Shown here: positions 1-7,423 of the stretch, piece after piece
Layout of the letters: each line of letters starts with the position of its first letter
Position numbering within the stretch: position 1 is the stretch's first letter
Translations under genes and position numbers: made by a program
Notes under the pieces: model-generated
Database searches by the model: none
What the model saw: only the letters and a program-made list of their open reading frames with translations
Told to the model about the DNA's origin: nothing
Assembly (NCBI GenBank): GCA_964433135.1
Contig: CAYSQW010000010.1
Coordinates: 1 to 64,000 of the forward strand
DNA: 64,000 bases
Reading direction: 5' to 3'
From: CAYSQW01 sp964433135
GTDB lineage: Bacteria; Acidobacteriota; Aminicenantia; Aminicenantales; Aminicenantaceae

Positions 1-336
1 GAACTTCACACCATTCGTCAGCATCCGGTAGGCAAAGGACATGTACTGTCTTGCCTTATCGTTGAAGATCGAATCATTTTTCAGCAGATCCTGAGCAACG
101 CTCACATGGTATTTGATCTTCTCATAATATTGAGATGATGCTGAAAGCGTAACGACCACATCCAGAAGTTGATTGAGATTGTCCGCAATCTCATCCCGCC
201 CCACGTTGCCTTCAAAAAATGCGCTGGTAAGCTCTAGGATCTTTTTCTCAACATCATCCTCGCCTCCACATGCCGCAAGAGGCGCCACAAAGAAAATTGA
301 AATAAGAAGGCAAGCCGAGAACGTTTTTCTTATCAT
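1..336 (-). CDS. Putative lipoprotein, 3' part outside window
   Basis: The first 112 codons of a minus-strand gene that runs off the left edge. It starts at ATG 336 with a good ribosome site (AAGGAGCG) 8 nt upstream. The product opens with a basic, hydrophobic signal sequence ending in a lipobox-like LAAC near residue 25, so it is probably an exported lipoprotein. The visible mature part is acidic and helical with no motif I recognise. Identity of the family is unknown. Confidence 0.7.
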   Translation of the reverse strand, partial: MIRKTFSACLLISIFFVAPLAACGGEDDVEKKILELTSAFFEGNVGRDEIADNLNQLLDVVVTLSASSQYYEKIKYHVSVAQDLLKNDSIFNDKARQYMSFAYRMLTNGVKF

Positions 337-569
337 TGTTTTCGCTCCTTAAAATACCCTCATCATTTAATACGATTCCCGATGGAGTTCGTTCCTTTAA
401 GCATCCACTTGGCTCTCACGGCTCGCCTGAAAGGTAAAAATGGGCCGCGCCAACCTTCCCCGCTAAGGAAAACGCAATATCCATTGACCCCGCACATGCC
501 TGGATCAGCCACGGAGCAAGGCCGACCCGCCCCGCCCTGGTATTTAGGAAAAAACATACTCAGGGCCCT
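337..569. other. Gene-free spacer with decayed repeat fragments
   Basis: No credible gene is seen here. It holds debris of the structured unit described at 536-828. A degraded copy of the unit's box lies near 420-436. A 23-nt exact direct copy (492-514) of the segment that opens the full unit (570-592) is followed by a partial hairpin region. The short ORFs crossing this stretch on both strands are low-complexity products of the repeat. Confidence 0.6.
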
Positions 570-828
570 GCACATGCCTGGATCAGCCACGGGCCGAGGT
601 TGCCGTGGCGGTGAGGAAGCGGCTCGTGAGGCGTAGTTCTCTACGTCGATCGGGCCGCAACGAAACCGACGGGGTAAGATCGGCTCGCCTGGAGGGTGAA
701 GAAAACTGATAATAAAAAAACGGTTAATCGGATAACCTCCCATTACCCGAGCTAATCATTATTATTCATAAAACAGCAGACTAGTTCTGTTCCATTGGTA
801 TCAGTTTTCTTTATGGCTGATTCAGGCC
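536..828 (+). repeat. Structured dispersed element, unit A
   Basis: One of three related units in the window (others at 9783-10035 and 10044-10270). Outer stem: GCCTGGATCAGCC (576-588) pairs with GGCTGATTCAGGC (815-827), 12 Watson-Crick pairs plus one G-U. Hairpin 1: GCCACGG/CCGTGGC (586-592/603-609). Hairpin 2: GGCGTAG/CTACGTC around TTCT (630-636/641-647). Conserved box GGCTCGCCTGGAGGGTGAAG at 682-701. Inner stem: 697-711 with 799-813, 15 pairs with one G-U. The right outer arm contains the stop codon of the convergent radical SAM gene. Function is unknown; it could be a mobile palindromic repeat or a structured RNA. Confidence 0.75.
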
Positions 829-2186
829 TTTTTTTTGAGTAAGGCGAAAAGAAACCGCACCGCCGAAAGCGCCATGTTGAGGATCTTTCCCACCCCGAAG
901 AGGTGGATGAAGCGGAAGATCTTTTTCGGCCGCAGGTAGAATCGCAGGTAGGCGCTGCGCCGGATCTTTCCCAGGTCGAAACCGCGCTGGTAGGGATCGA
1001 CGTCGTAGCGGATGTCTTTCCAGTCGAGATCCAGATCGTCTTTGATGGTCTCGAAGAGGGGGCTTCCGGGAAAGGGGGTCGCGATATAGAATTCGGCGAT
1101 ATCCGGATCCACTTCCCGGGAAAACTTCAGCGTCTGCTGGAGGGTTTCGCGGGTTTCTCCCGGGAAACCGAGCACGAAGTGCCCGATGGAGATGATACCG
1201 ACTTCACGGGTGATCCGGACGGCTTCGCGGGATTGCTCCAGGGTGATCTTCTTGTGGCACAGGTCGAGGACCTTCTGATTGCCGCTTTCGATCCCGAAGG
1301 AGATCATCCAGCAGCCGGCTTTCTTCATGGCTTCCGCCATCTCGCGGTCGAAGGTATCGACCCGGCTGTTGCAGATCCAGTTGAGGTTCAATCCCTCTTG
1401 GACCATGCGGTTGCACAATTCAAGCACGTAATCCTTGCGGAAGGTGAACAGATCGGTGTGGAAGAAAACTTCGTCCACCTGCTGGGAGACGACGCGCAGC
1501 TCCTCCATCATTTCGTCCACCGGGCGGAAGCGGATCTTCTTGCCGTAATAGGAGGGGACGACGCAGAAGTTGCAGCCAAAGGGGCAGCCCCGGGCCGTAA
1601 AGACCAGGACGTAGCTTTTGCCCTTGATGGGGATGCGGTATTTGGTGAGATCGACCAGATCCCAGGCGGGGGGCTTGAAGCTTGAGATCTGAGGGGAAGG
1701 AACGGGAGTCCTGATGATCCGATCGCCTTCCAGGGTGACGACGCCGACCCGTTTCGATCGGTCCGTTCCCGCGATGGAGGCCGACGGCTGCTCGGGATCA
1801 TTGAGAAGCACATAGTCGACCGCGTCTTCTCGGATGATCTCGTCCGCGAAATGGGTGGCGTGGACGCCGAAGACCGCGGTCTTCGCCCGGGAGTTTTGCT
1901 TTACTTCCGAAAGCACCCGCAGATCCTCGCCGATCGTCGGGGTGGAAACCGAGGCGATGACGAGCTCGGGATCGAAATCCTTTATCCGTGAGAGAACGTC
2001 GGAAAGCTCCCGCTCCTCGCCGACGGCGTCGATGATCCGGACTTCGTGTTCGTCCCTCAGGTGAGCGGCCAGGGTCGCCAGCGACAGGGGCGGATAGACC
2101 GAATCCCAGATGGCGGCTTCATGCTGGCAGCGTCCTTCACGGACGACCTTGAAGAAATACGGGGGGTTTAAAAGCAGGATTTTCAA
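822..2186 (-). CDS. B12-binding radical SAM protein
   Basis: A 454-aa protein with the two-domain layout of cobalamin-dependent radical SAM enzymes of the BchE/HpnP/P-methylase type. The N-terminal part (about residues 1-150, MKILLLNPPY then a Rossmann-like segment with PPLSLATLAA) fits a B12-binding domain. The radical SAM core begins with the cluster motif RGCPFGCNFC near residues 200-210 and includes GIESGNQKVLD. Such enzymes methylate or rearrange unactivated carbons; the substrate cannot be read from sequence. The start is TTG at 2186, one base after the TGA of the upstream glycosyltransferase gene, so translation is probably coupled. The C-terminal tail is basic and hydrophobic, possibly membrane-associated. 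The stop codon lies inside the outer arm of structured unit A. Confidence 0.85.
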   Translation of the reverse strand: MKILLLNPPYFFKVVREGRCQHEAAIWDSVYPPLSLATLAAHLRDEHEVRIIDAVGEERELSDVLSRIKDFDPELVIASVSTPTIGEDLRVLSEVKQNSRAKTAVFGVHATHFADEIIREDAVDYVLLNDPEQPSASIAGTDRSKRVGVVTLEGDRIIRTPVPSPQISSFKPPAWDLVDLTKYRIPIKGKSYVLVFTARGCPFGCNFCVVPSYYGKKIRFRPVDEMMEELRVVSQQVDEVFFHTDLFTFRKDYVLELCNRMVQEGLNLNWICNSRVDTFDREMAEAMKKAGCWMISFGIESGNQKVLDLCHKKITLEQSREAVRITREVGIISIGHFVLGFPGETRETLQQTLKFSREVDPDIAEFYIATPFPGSPLFETIKDDLDLDWKDIRYDVDPYQRGFDLGKIRRSAYLRFYLRPKKIFRFIHLFGVGKILNMALSAVRFLFALLKKKA

Positions 2187-2187
2187 T

Positions 2188-2859
2188 TCAGATCAGGTAT
2201 TTGATGAAGGTCCACACATATCGGAACCACACCCGCCTCAAGCTGATGACGGATTCTCCGAACTTGCGCTCGTATTCGTGCGTGGGCACTTCGTCGACCC
2301 GAAAGCCTTTACGCAGGCATTTCATGGTCATCTCTTGTTCTATGGTGGTGATATTCTCTTTAAGGCCCAGCTGGCGAGCGACATCCTTGCGGATAGCGCG
2401 GAATCCGTTCTGACTGTCCGTCAGGTTGACCTTCCATTTCTTATTGATGCCGATCAGGATGATATCGCTTCCGATCATGCGCAGCAGTTTCTGCACGTCC
2501 CCGTGCAGCTCGTCGCTCCCGCCCATTCCCCGGGAGCCAACCACGAGATCGGCCTTATCCTCCTGGATCGGCTTGATGAGCTTGGGGATATCATGCGGAT
2601 CATGGGAACCGTCCGCATCGATGAAAACCAGGATGTCGCCTTTGGCTTCCCGGATCCCGACCCGCAGGCCGTCTCCCTTGCCCTTTCCGTTATCCAGAAC
2701 GGCGCGGATCCCCAGGCCCTCGGCGATCTCGCGGGTTTTATCCTGCGAATGGCCGTCGACCACCATAACCTCGTCGGCATACGGCCGACACTGTTCGATG
2801 ATCTCCGCAATGGTTTTTTCCTCATTCCTGGTGGGTATCACTACGGTTGTGGTCAGCAT
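2188..2859 (-). CDS. Family 2 glycosyltransferase (polyprenol-phosphate type)
   Basis: A 223-aa GT-A glycosyltransferase resembling dolichol-phosphate mannose synthases. It starts TTTVVIPTRNEEKTI, has DGHSQDKT in the nucleotide-binding region, and carries the metal-binding FIDADGSHDP. No membrane-anchor segment is seen at the C terminus. It would load a sugar onto a polyprenyl phosphate, supplying a membrane GT such as the divergent GT39-type protein. A longer frame reaches 2940, but TTGACA-N17-TAACAT sits inside it and ends 7 nt before ATG 2859, so 2859 is chosen and the message is probably leaderless. The radical SAM gene follows one base downstream. Confidence 0.85.
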   Translation of the reverse strand: MLTTTVVIPTRNEEKTIAEIIEQCRPYADEVMVVDGHSQDKTREIAEGLGIRAVLDNGKGKGDGLRVGIREAKGDILVFIDADGSHDPHDIPKLIKPIQEDKADLVVGSRGMGGSDELHGDVQKLLRMIGSDIILIGINKKWKVNLTDSQNGFRAIRKDVARQLGLKENITTIEQEMTMKCLRKGFRVDEVPTHEYERKFGESVISLRRVWFRYVWTFIKYLI

Positions 2860-2866
2860 GTCGGGA

Positions 2867-2895
2867 ATGTTAGCACGGCGCTCGGGGTTTGTCAA
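2867..2895 (-). promoter_or_regulatory. Promoter of gt2-radical SAM pair
   Basis: Minus strand TTGACA (2895-2890), 17-bp spacer, TAACAT (2872-2867), then 7 nt to ATG 2859. There is no room for a Shine-Dalgarno leader. It supports the short start of the glycosyltransferase. Confidence 0.7.
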
Positions 2896-2945
2896 AGCAG
2901 ATTCCCCCAATATGCAAGCTCTGATCGACCGCCGGAACACCGGCC

Positions 2946-2975
2946 TTGACTCCCCACCCGTTCTGGCCTTATATA
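2946..2975 (+). promoter_or_regulatory. Promoter of GT39-type gene
   Basis: TTGACT (2946-2951), 18-bp spacer, TATATA (2970-2975), then 6 nt to ATG 2982. Spacing predicts initiation at or next to the start codon. It lies back to back with the gt2 promoter. Confidence 0.6.
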
Positions 2976-2981
2976 TAGGTG

Positions 2982-5369
2982 ATGATCCATGAAAAAATGA
3001 AAAACAGACAGATCTCGGCCGCGCTGATCTTTGTCCTGGGCCTGGCCGTTCTGACCAGGATCTGGGGGATATCCTTCGGCCTCCCCCACATGTACCACAT
3101 CGACGAGAACCGCTTCGCCAAAATCAGCCTGAACTACTTCACGGGCGACCTCAATCCCCACTTTTTTCACGTGCCCTCCCTGCACACCTACACGGTGGCC
3201 GGGATCTGGGGCGTTTATTACCTGGGGGGCAAGGCCCTGGGGACCTTTGAGGACCGGGAAGACTTCATGCGGGCGTTCGAACGCGATCCGACCGTGTTCA
3301 TGCTGCTGGGACGGCTGCTTACGGCGCTGCTGAGCATCGGGACCATCCTGGTCGTCTATCTCATCGGCGCGCGGATGTACGATCCGCGGGTCGGTCTGCT
3401 GGCCTCTCTGTTCCTGATCTTTTCCCCCGTGCACAACAAGATCTCCCACTACATGGTGCCCGACGTTCCCATGCTTTTTTTCATGATGCTGACATTCCTT
3501 TTCATCTGGCAGATATATAAAAAAGGGCTGCCCCGGTACTATGTCCTGGCCGGACTGTTCGCCGGCCTGGCGAGCGCCACCAAATACGGCGGCCAGATGC
3601 TCTTTCTGCCGCTTTTTCTGGCCCACCTCTTCCGTCAGCTCGAAGATCGCACGGTTTGGTGGAAAATTGTCTTCAACCTCAAGCTGATTTCCTCCGGCTT
3701 GGTCTTTATCGCGGCATTCGTGGTCACAAGCCCCTATATGATCCTGGATTTCCAGAGGTTCTGGAAGGATTTCCAGTGGCAGTCCAAACACCTGTACCAA
3801 ACCGGCCATTTCGGCTCCTCCACCGCCGAACCGGCCTGGATCTTCTATCTGCGCGAGGGCTTCCGTGAAAACATCGGGCTCATTTCCCAATTCCTCGTTC
3901 TCGGCGGATTGGTCCTGGGCTTTATCCGGCATAAACAACGCGAGATCATCCTCTTCTCCTATCCCCTGGTCCTGTTCTTCATGGTGGGCGGCTGGAAGGC
4001 GAAAGCGGTTCGCTACCTGATGCCCATGACGCCTTTTTTCATCCTGATCGCCGCCGGTTTCCTGGGATGGCTCTTTGCCCTGTGGTGGAAATCCTCTCCG
4101 GCGGGCGCCGCGGCGTCCCGAAAGCAACAGGGGAGGGTTCTGCTTGCGGGCGCCATCATCGTGATCCTCGTGTTCCATCCCGCCAAGAGTATCTTCCGAT
4201 TCGACCTCCAACTCGGCAAAAAAGACACCCGCACGCTGGCCGCCGAATGGATAAGCGACAGCATCCACGAGGACGCCGTCATCGCCCTGGAGATGTACGG
4301 CCCCCCGATCTCACGGGAAGACGAAAAAACCCTTTACCGTCACAATCTGAGCGCGGTCAGCCTGGAATGGCTCCACCAGCGTCAGGTAGATTATGTGATC
4401 GTAAGCGATATCATGTACTCGCGTTTTATCCGCTTCCCCGCAGAATTCCCCAAGGAAGCGACATTCTACCGCCGCTTGGAAACGGAAGCGGCGTTGGTCA
4501 AGACATTCACTCCGAAGTGGGATGAACCCCTCATCGATCTCCACAATCCTACCCTCAAGGTATACAGGCTCAGCCGGTATCCGGATATGAACTTTCCGGG
4601 CAATTTCGAACAGTACTCCCAGCGCATAGAACTCATCCGGAAAAACGACGCCGAATGGAACCTGCATGCCGCGCTTCAGGTCGGCGGAACGATCGAGGGT
4701 GATGAGGAGGTTCGGAATCCCTATCTCAGACTGGAAGACGAGTCCGGAGAGAAAATCGGCCGCCTGGTGATCCACGAGGGTTCGCTGACGGCTGAAGGCG
4801 GCGCTCTCACCGCCGGTACGGAAGACCCGTGGAAGATAACGGGGCCGACGAAAATCTTCGCGGGGTATGAATACACGTTCCCCTTCAAGGGGATGACGCC
4901 GGAAAGGAAGGCGCGCAAGGAACGGATGATCGCGGAGATCGATCCCCGGACCCTGGCGAAACGCGACCGGCTGAGTTATCTTTTCATGTACTCCGTGTCG
5001 CCTCAAAAACACGGGGATGAATATTCCCAGATCATCACGCTGGCCAAGGATCGCGCCGTATGGAATCTCAGCACGGAAGTTTACGGAGGCGAACTGCGGT
5101 GGGGAGATGATTATGTGCGCGCCCCCTTCATCCGCATCTTCGACGCGGAAGGCCGCCTTTTCCGGGAGATCTCGGTATTCAAGGGAACGCTCGGTTCTTA
5201 CCAGGCGGACCGCAAGACGCGGACCCGAAAATCGCTGGCGGTTCCACAGCTTCCACTGGAGTTTAAAATCCGGATCGGGTATGCGGCCTATTTCGACAAG
5301 CAGACGTCCGCCGACGAGAGCGGACCGGAATCACGGGATATGATCATCCCGCCCGCAATCATCGACTAA
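2982..5369 (+). CDS. GT39/PMT-type membrane glycosyltransferase with duplicated C-terminal module
   Basis: A 795-aa protein. About residues 1-400 form a multi-span membrane domain of the dolichyl-phosphate-mannose-protein mannosyltransferase (PMT_2/GT39) type. The first extracytoplasmic loop has HIDENRFAKISLNYFTGD, the usual acidic catalytic region. Such enzymes transfer sugar from polyprenyl-phosphate sugar to an acceptor on the outer face of the inner membrane. The tail, from about residue 540, is soluble and contains two copies of one module: QYSQRIEL...WNLHAALQVGG near 540-600 and EYSQIITL...WNLSTEVYGG near 677-740. ATG 2982 fits the promoter spacing; GTG 2979 and ATG 2997 are alternatives. 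The neighbouring GT2 could supply its donor (inference). Confidence 0.75.
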   Translation: MIHEKMKNRQISAALIFVLGLAVLTRIWGISFGLPHMYHIDENRFAKISLNYFTGDLNPHFFHVPSLHTYTVAGIWGVYYLGGKALGTFEDREDFMRAFERDPTVFMLLGRLLTALLSIGTILVVYLIGARMYDPRVGLLASLFLIFSPVHNKISHYMVPDVPMLFFMMLTFLFIWQIYKKGLPRYYVLAGLFAGLASATKYGGQMLFLPLFLAHLFRQLEDRTVWWKIVFNLKLISSGLVFIAAFVVTSPYMILDFQRFWKDFQWQSKHLYQTGHFGSSTAEPAWIFYLREGFRENIGLISQFLVLGGLVLGFIRHKQREIILFSYPLVLFFMVGGWKAKAVRYLMPMTPFFILIAAGFLGWLFALWWKSSPAGAAASRKQQGRVLLAGAIIVILVFHPAKSIFRFDLQLGKKDTRTLAAEWISDSIHEDAVIALEMYGPPISREDEKTLYRHNLSAVSLEWLHQRQVDYVIVSDIMYSRFIRFPAEFPKEATFYRRLETEAALVKTFTPKWDEPLIDLHNPTLKVYRLSRYPDMNFPGNFEQYSQRIELIRKNDAEWNLHAALQVGGTIEGDEEVRNPYLRLEDESGEKIGRLVIHEGSLTAEGGALTAGTEDPWKITGPTKIFAGYEYTFPFKGMTPERKARKERMIAEIDPRTLAKRDRLSYLFMYSVSPQKHGDEYSQIITLAKDRAVWNLSTEVYGGELRWGDDYVRAPFIRIFDAEGRLFREISVFKGTLGSYQADRKTRTRKSLAVPQLPLEFKIRIGYAAYFDKQTSADESGPESRDMIIPPAIID

Positions 5370-5408
5370 GCGGAGCCTGGTTTGGCTTCGGCTATCGTAA
5401 CGTACGTT

Positions 5409-7271
5409 TTACGGCTCGATGATGACTTCGTTCGAATCGCTTTCCTTACCGTAAATATCGATGACCTTCACCATATAGCCGTATTCCTCATCGAGGGGGA
5501 GATACCTGTCGACATACGTGACGGCGTCGGCGCCCAATTCAGCCAAGATCTCCATCGAGGAGTCGTCGGCGTCGGCGGGTTTGCGGTAGATGATGTGCTT
5601 GTCGATCGTGATCACGCCGTTCAGCGGGTTGGAATCCCAACTGATCTGGTTGATCTTTTCCTGGAAGAACATGTAGCGGTTGATGCGCGAGGTCATGTGC
5701 ATGTTGCGGACCGGCCACATATAGGTTTCGGTGACGGCGTTCGACGTGTTCTCGCTCTCCATATCCCATGACGACAGCGCCTGCATGCGGTACCAGTACC
5801 TCTTGTTCAGCGGCAGGCCGGTATCCTGATAGGTGAGCGTCGGGTGCTCGATGGTCGCGATCCGCTCGTACCGGAGATTGGTTTGGCCGGCTTCTTTTCT
5901 GTAGAGCGTATAAGAGAACTCATCCTGTTCCTTATTCTTGGCGTTCTCACTCCAGCTCAGGGAATTGGTCTTTGTGGTGCCGTCTTCATCCAGGGCGGTG
6001 GCGACCGTGAGCTTGGTGGGCGGATAGACCGGCATGATGCCGGGTTTGTTCCGGTACCACACATCCCAGGAGCCGCTTCTTCGGTCGGTATAAGCCAGAT
6101 GAACTCCGCCCAAGACATCGACCATAAGGTTCGGCAGCGAGGACGTCGCGGGTGAATCCGACATGTTGACGGGATCTTTCCAGATCCCGTTGCTGAATTC
6201 CCGCAGATAGACTTCCCAACCGCTCGCGCTGTTTTCCTGCCAAGCGACATAAACGGTTCCGTCGGTTCGGTGCGCCGCAACCGTGGGCAGCTCGGAGACC
6301 GTTCCGGTCTGGGACACGTTCTCCAGCGGCTGCCACTGGCCGTTGATGCGCTTCGCCATATACACTTCCGTGTTGCCGGCACGTCCGTCCTGCCACACGG
6401 CATAGACGTTTCCGTTGTCGTCGATGTCGACCTGGGGCTCGGCCCAAGACATCCCGGTCAGGTTCGAAATGTCGATGGCCGTGCTCCATCCGGAATTTTC
6501 CTTGGGCGTGGCGTTTTCGGAGAAGAAAACACGGGAGATGTTGCCCAGCTGCCGGTTGGCCCAGACGACGGCGGCCCTGCCGTTGGAGTTCATGGCCGCC
6601 TGGTGAGCGTAGGCCCGGGCGCCGGGATCCTTGATGGATCCGCCGCCGACCCAAGTGCCCGCGCCGCCGCTCTTGTAGCGGACATACCCCAACCAGTAGG
6701 AAACCTCGTCGCCGGGACGATCGATATCGTCCTGCCAGATGATGTAGTAATCGTTCGAGCGTGGATCGACCAGGATGGAGGAAGAGACCGAGCCTCCGGT
6801 ATAGGTACGGGAAACATTCTCATTCGCATCCCAGTTGGTGCCGCGCCGGCGGTTGTAAACGATCTCATAATTGCCGTCGGTAACCGCAGTGTAGGAGACG
6901 ACCGGATTGTTGTTGGTATCCACATTGATATCGGGCCAGGGACCTTCGCCGAAACGCGCGATGGAATCGCCGGGGATGGCTCTCGGACTTTCCCAGTCAC
7001 CACTTTGATTGGTGTTGAAATTGACCCGCTTGCCTCCGCCTTCCTCAGCCCATATAACATAAGCACGCCCTAGGGCGTCACCGGCAACACGCGCCTTATA
7101 GCTGTCGGCCCCGGAACGTGAAATATTCACTGTTTCAGACCACTCTGAATCCGCCAGAGCGATCCTCGGAGTTGTATTCTCCTGCGATTCCGCCGCTTTC
7201 TCCTGAGTAAAACCGAAAGTCAGCAAGCCGCAGGCTAAAACCAAACTAAAAATGATGATCTTTTTTTTCAT
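5409..7271 (-). CDS. Secreted propeller-like protein with FN3 domains
   Basis: A 620-aa exported protein. It has a signal peptide (MKKKIIIFSLVLACGLLTFG) and then about six repeats (residues 40-410) of the kind INVDTNNNPVVSYTA, VYAVWQDGRAGN, VYVAWQENSASGWEVYLRE. These are BNR/sialidase-like blades with Asp-box-like D-G-x-G-x-W features. One clear fibronectin type III domain follows (about 415-520: PPTKLTVATA...NSLSWSEN...YWYRMQALSSW), then a second FN3-like tail (to 620). No catalytic residues of sialidases can be assigned, so binding or structural roles are as likely as enzymatic ones. The ribosome site is strong (AGAAGGAGATG) and the gene has its own promoter. It is convergent with the GT39-type gene. 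Confidence 0.75.
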   Translation of the reverse strand: MKKKIIIFSLVLACGLLTFGFTQEKAAESQENTTPRIALADSEWSETVNISRSGADSYKARVAGDALGRAYVIWAEEGGGKRVNFNTNQSGDWESPRAIPGDSIARFGEGPWPDINVDTNNNPVVSYTAVTDGNYEIVYNRRRGTNWDANENVSRTYTGGSVSSSILVDPRSNDYYIIWQDDIDRPGDEVSYWLGYVRYKSGGAGTWVGGGSIKDPGARAYAHQAAMNSNGRAAVVWANRQLGNISRVFFSENATPKENSGWSTAIDISNLTGMSWAEPQVDIDDNGNVYAVWQDGRAGNTEVYMAKRINGQWQPLENVSQTGTVSELPTVAAHRTDGTVYVAWQENSASGWEVYLREFSNGIWKDPVNMSDSPATSSLPNLMVDVLGGVHLAYTDRRSGSWDVWYRNKPGIMPVYPPTKLTVATALDEDGTTKTNSLSWSENAKNKEQDEFSYTLYRKEAGQTNLRYERIATIEHPTLTYQDTGLPLNKRYWYRMQALSSWDMESENTSNAVTETYMWPVRNMHMTSRINRYMFFQEKINQISWDSNPLNGVITIDKHIIYRKPADADDSSMEILAELGADAVTYVDRYLPLDEEYGYMVKVIDIYGKESDSNEVIIEP

Positions 7272-7297
7272 ATCATCTCCTTCTCTTAAAAGAATTC

Positions 7298-7325
7298 ATT
7301 ATACCTACAGGAAAAATAAAGTCAA
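7298..7325 (-). promoter_or_regulatory. Promoter of propeller gene
   Basis: Minus strand TTGACT (7325-7320), 16-bp spacer, TATAAT (7303-7298), followed by a leader of about 20 nt with an AAGGAG ribosome site. Unlike its neighbours, this gene has a conventional leader. Confidence 0.7.
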
Positions 7326-7407
7326 TTTTATCAAAAACAGTTTTTATGTTCCCTCCTCCCCCGGAAATCCGGCTATGGATCACTTCGTTTTTTTCCTCCG
7401 ACAATTA

Positions 7408-7416
7408 TGCTATAAT
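7408..7416 (+). promoter_or_regulatory. Extended -10 promoter of ftsK
   Basis: TGC-TATAAT (extended -10) ending 7 nt before GTG 7424. The -35 region is only a T run. The spacing predicts a leaderless ftsK message. Confidence 0.6.
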
Positions 7417-7423
7417 TCCGGCA

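Noticed and set aside
363..743. Overlapping ORFs on both strands (126 aa and 84 aa)
   Set aside because: They read through the structured repeat and its duplicated 23-nt segment. Composition is Arg/Pro/Gly-rich with no ribosome site, and the structure explains the sequence better.
2892..4268. 458-aa minus-strand ORF
   Set aside because: Antisense to the membrane glycosyltransferase; its Gln/Asp/Glu-rich product is a typical shadow of hydrophobic coding sequence.
5397..5414. Imperfect palindrome CGTAACGTACGTTTTACG between convergent genes
   Set aside because: A symmetric site, but with no T run and no stable loop, so a terminator is not supported; too short to call.
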